Source: Megaleporinus macrocephalus
Lineage: Eukaryota; Chordata; Actinopteri; Characiformes; Anostomidae
DNA length: 64,000 bases
NCBI GenBank assembly: GCA_021613375.1
Contig: CM038728.1
Coordinates: forward strand, 32,804,907-32,868,906
Direction: 5' to 3'
Positions 44,033-53,100 of this stretch are shown here, one piece after another. How positions within the stretch are numbered: position 1 is the first letter of the stretch; the number at the start of each line of letters is the position of its first letter. A model generated the notes under the pieces. It made no database searches and had not been told where the DNA came from. It was given only the letters and a program-made list of their open reading frames with translations. Both the position numbers and the translations under genes were made by a program.

Positions 44033-44330
44033 CTACAGGGGACCGGTCAGGACTGCAGGCAGGCTAGTCCAGCACTCTCCTCTTCTTCAGCTGGGCCTTT
44101 GTTCTGTGTGTAGCATGTGGTTTTTGCAGTGTATTACTAAAACAATGCAGGCCGTTCCTGGAAAAGTCCCACTTGTGGCTCTAAGACTTTATGCTTTGAT
44201 GCTGCATCACAGTGTAAATGACCTTTGCCGAGTAGACTGACACACTGACCCCATACCATGGCAGACCCATGCTGCTGATACCAGTCTGGATGGTCCTTTT
44301 CGGCCCAGAGCACCTGCAGCAGATCACATG
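44033..44330 (-). pseudogene. Tc1-like transposase, central fragment
   Basis: The minus strand carries a 72-codon frame (44355-44137) with AEKDHPDWYQQHGSAMVWG, then VSLLGKGHLHCDA and LFQERPALF. This is the catalytic-core segment of a Tc1-type transposase between its first two catalytic acids. Past 44137 the match continues in other frames to GGACCGGTCAGGACTGCAGG, with stops. No termini. The A-box array abuts it at 44030, so the two events are joined at a junction of two or three bases. Confidence 0.78.
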
Positions 44331-44355
44331 TAGCTGAAACGTACACAGAGGACAC

Positions 44356-45063
44356 TAGCCAAACACTAACAGTCTGCTAACGTTACAGCCTAGCCTTGCT
44401 CAGCTGGTACCCAGTCAGACTGTGAAGAGGTGTTAACAGATACTAAGTGTGTTCAGAGATGCTGAACACTCCATTTCCTTCAGTTTATATGAGTACAGTG
44501 TAAATATGAACCTAAACCTGGTGTTTATCGGCTCTGCTGGCATCCTGAAATAGTCTGGATCTCCATCTAGTGTTTGAATGAGGAACTGCAGCATCCTGTG
44601 ACCAAGGGGCCTCGCGCAGAGCTGCAGCACCCTCAACTCGCCAAATACGGCTCCTATGTTTTACATCACTCATCAACTCTCAGGATCAGCAAAGCTAGAG
44701 ATATACTGGCCAATCAGTGATCACATACTTACATAATCAATCAATCCTTTTATCTCTAATTAGAGTTACGGTCAACGTATAGAGTTACGGTAAGTTAAAT
44801 GCTAACTCAGTTTTTTTGAGTGCTGTCCTCTGAGCTATGACGCTGACCGACAGGACGGAGGAGTGAAAGAAGACGAGTTTCAGATGAAAAACATAAATGA
44901 AGCCACAGCGTCTTTAATTACTCTCTCTGTCGGATGATGAGAAGAACGAACGCGAGTCGTCTTCTGTTGAACTCTTTTCAAACAGGCTGTTCTGAGAATT
45001 CAGCTCCAAACCACGACGGAGCAAGAGAGAGAGTGTGTGTGTGCACACCAGGTTTATGTATTG
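44356..45063. other. Single-copy spacer
   Basis: No recognised family. ACGGTCAACGTATAGAGTTACGGTAA near 44767 has a short tandem AGAGTTACGGT. Frames below 70 codons. Confidence 0.4.
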
Positions 45064-45232
45064 TTGTGGGGACCTTTCTTCTTTTTGGGCACCACAAGCA
45101 ACAAGAAGTCACTAGAGTTTAGGCTGAAGACGTGTTTCAGGGTTAGACTGGTGGTAAGTGTTAGACTGGTGGTAGTTAAGGGTTTAGTACGTGTCCAGGA
45201 AATGAATGGAGGTCTATGTTAAGTCCCCACAA
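45064..45232. mobile_element. MITE-like element with TTGTGGGGAC termini
   Basis: TTGTGGGGAC at 45064-45073 is inverted as GTCCCCACAA at 45223-45232. The interior GTGTTTCAGGGTTAGACTGG and GAATGGAGGTCTATGTTAAG matches a short palindromic repeat that is very common in teleosts. A GTTAGACTGGTGGTA motif is duplicated inside. Confidence 0.7.
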
Positions 45233-45330
45233 TAAACAGCAACAAGCACTGCAAGCAAAAGAAGTCTCACACACACTCGCACCAGCACGTGTACATGCAG
45301 AGAAATGTGTGTCACAGCTGGTGGACAGAC

Positions 45331-46345
45331 CTCCCACCATCTCTCCCTCGCTCTCTCCCTTCCTTCTCCTTCCTTCTCTGTCTCTTTTCTTTCACTCTGT
45401 TTATCTCCCATTCTTCTCACTCTCTCTCTCTCTCTCTCTCTCTTTTCTTCTCTTTTTTAGCACTCTTTTCTCTCTCTGTTTTTGATATTCTCATATCTTC
45501 CACTCTTTCCTTCTCTCTCTCTGTCTCTTCCTCCTCTCTCTCTCTTTTGCCCCCCCTCTCTTTTTTCCCTTCTTTCTCTTTCCATCTCTCTTTCTCCCTT
45601 TCAGCTCTCTTTTCTCTGTCTCTGTTTCCCTCTCTCTCTTTTGCCCCCCTCTCTTTCCTTCTTTCTCTTTTCCCCTCTCTCTCTCTCTCTCCTTCTTTCT
45701 CTTTCCCTCTCTTTTCCTCCCTCTCTCTCCTCTTCTTTGTCTTTCCATCTATTTTCCTCCCTCTCTCTCCTCTTCTTTCTTTTTCCCTCCCTCTTTCTCT
45801 TCTTCTTTCCTTTTTCCTCCCTCTCTCTCCTCTTCTTTCTCTCTCTCTCTTTCTTTCTTTTTCTCTCTCTTTTCTTCTCTCCCTCTCTTCCTCACTCTGT
45901 CTCTCTCATTTCTCTCACTGTATTTACATCCTATTCTTTTCACTCTCTCTCTCCTTCTTTCTCTTTCCCTCTCTCTCCCTCTCTCCTTTCTCTTTCCCTC
46001 TCTCTCTCCCTCTCTCCTTTCTCTTTCCCTCTCTCTCTCTCCTTCTTTTTCTTTCCCTCTCTCTCTCCTTCTTTCTTTTTCCCTTTCTCTCTCTCCTTCT
46101 TTCTCTTTCCCTCTCTCTCTCTCCTTTCTCTTTTCCTCTCTTTTCTCTGTCTGTTTTTGATATTCTTCTATCTCCCACTCTTTCTCTCTCTCTTTCCCCC
46201 TCTCTCTCTCTGTCTCTTTCCCTCTCTCTCTTTTGCCCCCTCTCTCTTTCCTTCTTTCTCTTTCCCTCTCTCCTTTCTCTTTTCCTCTCTTCCTCTGTTT
46301 TTGATATCCTCTCATCTCCCCCCCCCTCTCTCTCTCAGGTGTGTA
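45331..46345. repeat. CT-rich pyrimidine tract with higher-order blocks
   Basis: CTCTCTC, CCTTCTTTCTCTTTCCCTCT and TTTTGCCCCCTCTCT blocks recur. TGTTTTTGATATTCT appears at 45478, 46150 and (as TTTTTGATATCCTCTCATC) 46297, marking larger duplicated units. Frames of 354 and 295 codons on the plus strand, and Arg/Glu/Lys frames on the minus strand, follow from the base bias. Confidence 0.92.
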
Positions 46346-47085
46346 ATTTATGACTCTGCTCTGCTATGAATCTCTCTCTCTCTTATTAGGAGTTTTTTGT
46401 AACTCGTCAAGCTGTGAAGGACGATTCTGTGGAAAGTTCATTCTCCAGCTTCCTCTCCTCCGCCGCGTCCCCGCGTCCCCCTGAAAGGGCTTCCACAATC
46501 ACCCACGACACCACGGACACGTTTACTTCACCAAACACAGCCAAACACTGACGAACCAAACAGCATTGTGAGAATAGAGGCTCTGATCCGTGAACAGTGA
46601 GGATACGGTGCGGGACATCTGCTGAAGAGGCTTCAAACGCGCTCTTTCAAGTCTGTGACTGTATTATTACTTACATCTCTTCATACTTTCCTTCACTCCT
46701 GAATCAAAACCTCATTCAAACGGCAGATGCTGCGTTTTGTCTGCCATCATTGATGCTAATTTTGCGTGAGGCCCAAATGAATACGGAGCGCCTCTACAGC
46801 CTGACAGATGGAGTTTGAGGAGTTATTGTCGAATTGTCAATGCTACACAATATGGCATTTTCATTTCTATTAATTAAAATCCTGGAATCAGGAATTTATT
46901 GAGATTATAAATGCTAGCAGTTAAGCCGGTTGTGGCATTGAAGATAATTATTAGATATTTTTAGTATTTTATTCATTATTACTTTTTCTTTATTACACAT
47001 TTGGTTCTAAAATAGCAGATGGTGGCAAATATGAGCAGACGGTGGGAAATATATAACAGTATCTAATAATATATACATATATAGT
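46346..47085. other. Single-copy island, strong candidate for conserved noncoding DNA
   Basis: The AT-rich but complex segment 46680-46990 includes CATTGATGCTAATTTTGCGT, CTATTAATTAAAATCCTGGA and GAATTTATTGAGATTATAAA. No exon is seen: the pyrimidine tract and TTATTAG at 46380 could be mistaken for an acceptor site, but no frame follows. Confidence 0.5.
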
Positions 47086-47490
47086 CACACTCACTGGCCA
47101 CTTTATTAGAAACACCAACTATGTGCCTCCACTAACTGGCCACTTTATTAGAAACACCAACTATGTGCCTCCACTAACTGGACACTTTATTATAAACACC
47201 AACCTTGTGCTTCCACTAACTGGCCACTTTATTATAAACACCCACCTTGTACTTCCACTAACTGGCCACTTTACTGGAAACACGCACCTTGTGTTCCACT
47301 AACTGGCCACTTTATTAGAAACATGCACCTTGTGCTTCCACTAACTTGCCACTTTATTAGAAACACGCACCTTGTGCTTCCACTAACTGGCCACTTTATT
47401 AGAAACACCCACCTTGTGTTCCACTAACTGGCCACTTTATTAAAAACACCAAACTTGTGCTTCAACCAACTGGCCACTTTATTAGAAACA
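47086..47490 (+). repeat. ~41-bp minisatellite built from a Tc1-like terminus, 10 units
   Basis: The unit is CACTAACTGGCCACTTTATT, AGAAACACCAACCTTGTGCT, TC. The first unit reads ACTCACTGGCCACTTTATTA, the outer end I know from an abundant fish Tc1-like lineage. Later units replace CTCACTGG with CTAACTGG. Confidence 0.9.
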
Positions 47491-47648
47491 CCTTCCCTGC
47501 ATGTCCTGACTGCGTTACTACTGACTGTGAATGTGAGCAGCTCTGTAAGCTTAGTCAATCTACTGTCCAGTCATCCAATCATACTGATATGAACTGATAG
47601 GTAAAGATCTCCACACTGAAGAGGAGAAGCTCACCTAAACAAATCAGA
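47086..47648 (+). mobile_element. Dispersed repeat carrying a Tc1-like-terminus array, copy 1
   Basis: The array is followed by a shared ~150-bp segment: CCCTGCATGTCCTGACTGCG, GACTGTGAATGTGAGCAGCT, ACTGATATGAACTGATAG and CCACACTGAAGAGGAGAAGC. The same segment follows the same array at 48.6-49.1 kb, in the same orientation. Confidence 0.8.
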
Positions 47649-48604
47649 ACTGTGTGGAGAAATGGATGAGCCAGAGGGAAGTCACAGAGTGTCATCAACC
47701 CGATTCATGTGTTTGTAGCTCACTCTGTCGGAGTTACGTCACTGTCTTGCGGTTTTATCTCCTGTTTTTCACAAACGTGTCACTTCTCTGCCTTTTTCCC
47801 GCGTGTCCTCAGCAGCGGCGGCCTCTGAGGTCACCCACATGTGAAAGTCAGAGCGGAGAGAGAGAGAGTGGGCTAATGCTGGGATCTACTTTCCTCTTTG
47901 CATTGTCCTTGTGTCCAGCAGGACCGATGCACCTGACTGCCCTCGGAAGGTCAGGCCACTGTGGAGAGTGTTCAGGGCAAAATAACAGAAAATAAAATAA
48001 ATAAAAAACACCCCGCGCACTCTCCGGCTTTACCCTGCCCTGTGTGACATTCGGCAGCGCTGGTGTGAAAGCTCACCACACCAGGCCGACACACATACCA
48101 GAGCAGTATTCAGGGACACAGCGAGGGAAAGGGAGCTGAGGGGGCAGCAGCCTTTCAAGTATTGTTTAAACGTGAGCGCTGAAAGGATTCAGAGTAACTA
48201 CCTAAAGTCATTCTCCACCAACTAAACCAGAAAAGCATACGCCTTTTATTTATTTATTTTTATAATAATTATTATTATTATTCATTTAAAGAAAACAGAA
48301 TAAAGGCATTTAGACCTGCCAGAGTGTGACCGTGTGTGTGTGTGTGTGTTGAGACGCATTTTCCTTTGAGTCTGATTGTAACCCAGTGCGTTTCCACGGC
48401 ACCGTTGAGGTTGAAGTGCCGTCCAAGTAACAACGCAAAACAAAAGGCTGGAAATTAAAACAAAGCAAACGCTGAACTGCAGCTTCTGCAAACTAAAATA
48501 AAACAAACGCCACCAGGTTCACTGCTAGAGCTCTTTTCATTGGCCGGACTTGTGCTTTCTCGTTTCGTCTCAGCCTTTCCCGTTCAACTTTTCAGCTTTC
48601 TCTA
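47649..48604. other. Single-copy island with microsatellites
   Basis: (TTA)n at about 48257-48283 and (GT)n at 48331-48350. A 113-codon plus frame (47654-47995) and a 74-codon minus frame have no domain and no splice context that I trust. Confidence 0.4.
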
Positions 48605-49135
48605 CCTTGTGCTTCCACTATCTGGCCAATTTATTAGAAACCCCCACCTTGTACTTCAACTAACAGGCCCCTTTATTAGAAACATCCACCTTGTGTTCCA
48701 CTAACAGGCCACTTTATTAGAAACATCCACCTTGTGTTCCACTAACTGGCCATTTTATTAGAAACATCCACCTTGTGTTCCACTAACAGGCCCCTTCATT
48801 AGAAACATCCACCTTGTGTTCCACTAACAGGCCACTTTATTAGAAACATCCAACTTGTGTTCCACAAACAGGCCCCTTTATTAGAAACACCCACCTTGTA
48901 CTTCCACTAACTGGCCACTTTATTATAAACATCTACCTTGTGCTTCTAGTGACTGGCCACTTTATTAGAAACACCTTCCCTGCATGTCCTGACTGCTTTA
49001 CTACTGACTGTGAATGTGAGCAGCTCCATAAACTCAGTGAAGCTACTGAACCTTCCAGTAATCCACTCATACTGATATGAACTGATGGATAAATATCTCC
49101 ACACTGAAGAGGAGAAGCTCACCTAAACAAACCAT
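48605..49135 (+). mobile_element. Dispersed repeat carrying a Tc1-like-terminus array, copy 2
   Basis: Nine more diverged units (48605-48985; AACAGGCCACTTTATTAGAA, CATCCACCTTGTGTTCC) are followed by the same tail as copy 1 (CCCTGCATGTCCTGACTGC, ACTGATATGAACTGATGG, GAAGAGGAGAAGCTCACC). The two copies start about 1.5 kb apart, in the same orientation. Confidence 0.8.
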
Positions 49136-49485
49136 AAAACCAAAACCGTCCGCATGCTTGCCATTTCCACTTACCTGTCTAAAAGGTATGACAGGGATCA
49201 GAGGTTTGCTTGTTTAAACCAGCCCACACAGGTGTGACTGGTCAGCACTGATTACCACTGGGAATTCTGGGACTTTGTGTTCTTGGCCCCAGATCCACCA
49301 GCTCCTCCACCACACTGCCCAGCCCCACTGCTGGTGGCAGGCTGCACTGACTGACCCCTTACACTGAAGGGCAATCAACATTAATCATCAGTCAATCAAT
49401 ACCAGTAAACAAATGGTGTCCTGCTTAGATCATTTAGATCCCCAACCATTAGTCAACAGATTTATTTAAACATGTAGACAAAGAG
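49136..49485. other. Single-copy spacer
   Basis: No recognised feature. Confidence 0.45.
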
Positions 49486-50600
49486 ACCAAATGACACATA
49501 TAAGACTGAGGCCGAATGATTCTGAGACTGCAATGAGACAGAAAAATATGAAGACACAGATATGACTGAAACCAAATGATGTTGAAATATAGTTGAGAAG
49601 ATGTTAAGACAGAGATGAGACAGAAAAAAAGAGTTCAAAAGATGTCAAGACGAAGACAGAGACCAGAATTTATGATGCACAGGTGGAGACAAAAAAAGTC
49701 CAAATAATGTTGAGATGGAGACAAAACTAAGTCCAAGTGATGTGAAGATGGAGACAAGATAGAGAACAAGTTATATCAAGATGGAGAAAAGACCGAGACC
49801 AAGTGATATCAACATGGAGACAAGACCGAGACCAAGTGATGTCAATATGGAGACAAGACCGAGACCAAGCGATAAGAATATGGAGACAAGACCGAGACCA
49901 AGCGATAAGAATATGGAGACAAGACCGAGACCAAGCGATAAGAATATGGAGACAAGACCAAGTGATATCAGGATAGATACAAGACTAAGACCAAGTGATA
50001 TCAACATGGAGACAAAACTGAGACCAAGTGATATCAGGATGAAAACAAGACTAAGACCAAGTGATATCAACATGGGAGCAAGACCGAGACCAAGTTATGT
50101 CAATATAGAGACAAGACCGAGACCAAGTGATATGAATATGGAGACAAGACTAAGACCAAGTGATATCAACATGGAAGCAAAACCAACACCAAGTAATGTC
50201 AATATGGAGACAAGACCGAGACCAAGTGATATCAACATGGAAGCAAGACTGAGACCAAGTGATGTCAGCATGGAGACAAGACCGAGACCAAGCGATGTCA
50301 ACATGGAGGAAAGACCGAGACCAAGTGATATCAACATGGAGACAAGACCGAGACCAAGCGATATCAGGATGAAAACAAGACTAAGACCAAGTGATATCAA
50401 CATGGAAGCAAAACTGAGACCAAGTGATGTCAGCATGGAGACAAGCCCGAGACCAAGTGATGTCTATATGGAGACAAGACTAAGACCAAGTGATATCAAC
50501 ATGGAGACAAGATCCAGATCCAGACCAAGCATAACCGAGATGCAGGCAAACCAGAGTCTAAATGATGTCTGGATGGAGACAAAACGAGACCAAACGATTG
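49486..50600. repeat. 33-bp minisatellite with open frames on both strands
   Basis: The unit is GAGACAAGACCGAGACCAAG, TGATATCAACATG. About 24 regular units (49765-50520) are preceded by a decayed zone in which only GAGACAAA, CCAA and GATG words survive. The plus strand holds a 288-codon frame (49781-50647) with an 11-residue Met-Glu-Thr-Arg-Pro-Arg-Pro-Ser-Asp pattern. The minus strand holds 100- and 113-codon hydrophobic frames. Because both strands are open, the frame is more likely a property of the unit than a gene. Confidence 0.92.
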
Positions 50601-50647
50601 AATATTTTATGTCTTATTTCATAAAAAGAGCAACATCTGAGCAATAA

Positions 50648-51305
50648 GACATTCCTCCGGAATTCTATCTTCACAGCCAGTGTTGTTAAAACCCTCATGC
50701 ATATTTGAAGCTCATGTACACTCAGATTCTTCTGTGTGGTCCTTTCTTCTGACGTCAGAAGCAGCAGACTGAGCAGACCTAAACACACCTTCTCTACAGG
50801 AATCATCTGAGCAGCGGCTGTGAGGCGAAGGCATGTGTGTGAAATACGCTCACTCGGAGAGGAATGCGAATCGTTCCACACCAAACACTCACACGCGGAT
50901 GACTCAGCGCCGAAGCCGCAGCGCCGCTTTGATGTGAGGGTTCAATAAGAGATAATTACTGACTGGTGATGCAGATAAAACACAGCAGCACAGCAAGCCT
51001 GACATTCTGATCTCCGTCTTTGACCTTGGAATGTGCTGGAGCCAGAAGTCAAACACGGACCAGACTGTCCTTAATGGCTCAGGCCTGCCAGCTTCATCCG
51101 GCCCGTCACATACTGTCAGGTCCAGGAACATTTGCCCGTCCACAATATCATAGTTAGTTCAGCCACAGCATTTTGGAGATGAAATAAAATTATAAATATG
51201 ATCTGCAGCTTTTTAAAAATATATTTACATCCAAATCTGATGGACGGTGTAGGAATCTGCCTATTTGAGTTTAAGGGCTCATAAGAGATCAGACAAGTTT
51301 GATAT
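50648..51305. other. Single-copy island, candidate noncoding conserved DNA
   Basis: About 50790-51140 is complex and CpG-containing: GCCGAAGCCGCAGCGCCGC, AATAAGAGATAATTACTGAC, CTTGACCTTGGAATG-like words. No exon supported. Confidence 0.45.
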
Positions 51306-51350
51306 TTACACTACCATTCAAAAGTTTAGGATCACTTTAGAATTTCATTT
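51306..51350 (+). mobile_element. DNA-transposon terminus fragment
   Basis: ACACTACCATTCAAAAGTTT followed by AGGATCACTT matches the outer end of a common fish DNA element. The opposite end is not found nearby. Confidence 0.55.
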
Positions 51351-51544
51351 CATGCAATTTTCATGCAATTCACAAACAATATTGTCCATTTCACAATTAA
51401 TGTAAGTGTATCAGATGATTTTTGCAATGTAAGCAATTAAATACCATTATAGATTTATTATTTTACTACATTCTAGCATGTATATTAGACACAATATAAC
51501 TAAATGATGTCCTAATTATTTTGCAGTTTATAATTAACTCATTT

Positions 51545-52096
51545 TGATGTCCGAACGATTTCAAGGGACGGCGCCCCAGCTTGGCCCCCACTGATGGCTT
51601 GGCTTGACCTGCCATCACTCAAGATTCATGAAAGACATGCGACAAGACGTTTCTCTGTCCTGGTACCCAGATGGTGGAATGATCTTCCACTGGGTGGCCC
51701 GAACAGCGAACTCTCTCACGGTCTTCAAACGCAGACTGAAGACCACCGTCTCTTTGTGAAGCTCTTATAAGCACTGATCTACCGAAGCATTGGTATAAAC
51801 CATAATTGCTCCCAATCTACTGCACTTGTACTGTATGTAGTCTTGTATTTATTCTCTTCTCTGTAGGTGTTCCAGTTGTGCTAGGTGTTGCTCTGTGTCT
51901 AATCTTATATTTTGTTATCTTCTTTCTAGGTATTAGCACTGGCTCTTGTATATGGCAGTGTTTGAACTCAAGAGTAGTTTGGACTTAAACCTGTTTGTAC
52001 TAGATAGAGATACTCATACTCTGACCGAACACATAGCACTTCTGTAAGTCGCTCTGGATAAGAGTGTCTGCTTAAAGCTGTATATGTAAATGTTCA
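51545..52096 (+). mobile_element. LINE 3' end with ORF2 remnant
   Basis: A degraded coding tail (51640-51755) reads FSVLVPRWWNDLPL, then after a frameshift TVFKRRLKT, the usual C-terminal close of a fish LINE family. An AT-rich 3' UTR follows, ending in GTAAGTCGCTCTGGATAAGA, GTGTCTGCTTAAAGC and TGTATATGTAAATGT. That last phrase is one of the commonest LINE ends in teleosts. The 5' part is truncated. Confidence 0.78.
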
Positions 52097-53100
52097 TGTA
52101 CAGCATTTGATTGGAAACAAACAGGAAAGTAGGACTCCAGGAGAGGAGCTGGTGACCACTGGTTTAAACCATCGCTGGTCTAAAAGAGTTTCAACACACT
52201 TTAATCTTGTCTGCATACCAAGCATTGAACTTTAACAAAGATGAAGCTGCAGAGAAAAGACTTTCAACCTTAACACAAGTCGTCCTTAAGCTTTTGATGG
52301 TCAGCTCACATACGGCAGGACTTGAGAGGCCTTCTTCAGGCTCGGCTGGACAACAGGAGACCCGCTGTGCTCTGAAGGAAAAAGAGGTGGAATGAAAGGA
52401 GATCACATTACTTTCCTCCTCACAGGGAAGAACGCCCACGCCGTACTGCTCTGAGATGAACAACAATCAGAGGGAGAAACAACCTGCGGTGGAGAGAGAA
52501 GAGCTCTGCTGGATGAGTGTGTGTAGGTGTCGTCAGGTGGATGGTAACTTCATTACCTTCAGCTACATCAGGTTTTGTCTTAAGCCCAACAGTGGTTCTC
52601 AATGTCTATCGCATGTTACGCTGTGAGAAGATGCCAAACAAAATCTGGGCCAGACTGTCTGATACTGTTTATTTTGGACACGCCTACAGGCTCACAGGAG
52701 GTGCCAAAGCTGCAGTAGGAGAGTCTTTTAATTTGTAAACAGGTTCATTAGAACCTTAGAATATTCATTAGAATATCTGTTTTTGTGGGACGTCTATATC
52801 TAGTAGTGAGTTGGGAGGACACCCTGTGCTATCTTCTACTTATCATTCACTACAATAATGGACGCTTCACTGAGACTTCACGTGGGATTTCTGACAAATA
52901 TGAAGTAAAGACATTAACTCTGAATACGCCCTTGACTGTTCACTGCGGTGTAAATGTGTGGCTAATTAACTTTCCAGGTAAATTTGACATTAATGATGAT
53001 TGATTAGTAAGTGCAAATCAGCCCATTGTCACCTAAATGGTTTGTTTCCATTTCATACAATTACTGACAACATTATACAGCATTACCACAAAACAATGTT
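52097..53100. other. Single-copy DNA, no gene seen
   Basis: Complex, moderate GC. Frames below 95 codons on both strands with no domain. I see nothing assignable. Confidence 0.45.

Noticed and set aside
45289..46369. Ser/Leu/Phe-rich frames of 354 and 295 codons, and Arg/Glu/Lys frames opposite
   Set aside because: They follow from the pyrimidine/purine strand bias. The same kind of frames appears on every GA tract in the window.
46345..46420. Pyrimidine tract plus TTATTAG as a splice acceptor, suggesting an exon at 46390
   Set aside because: The tract is the edge of a kilobase CT repeat and no sensible open frame or donor follows.
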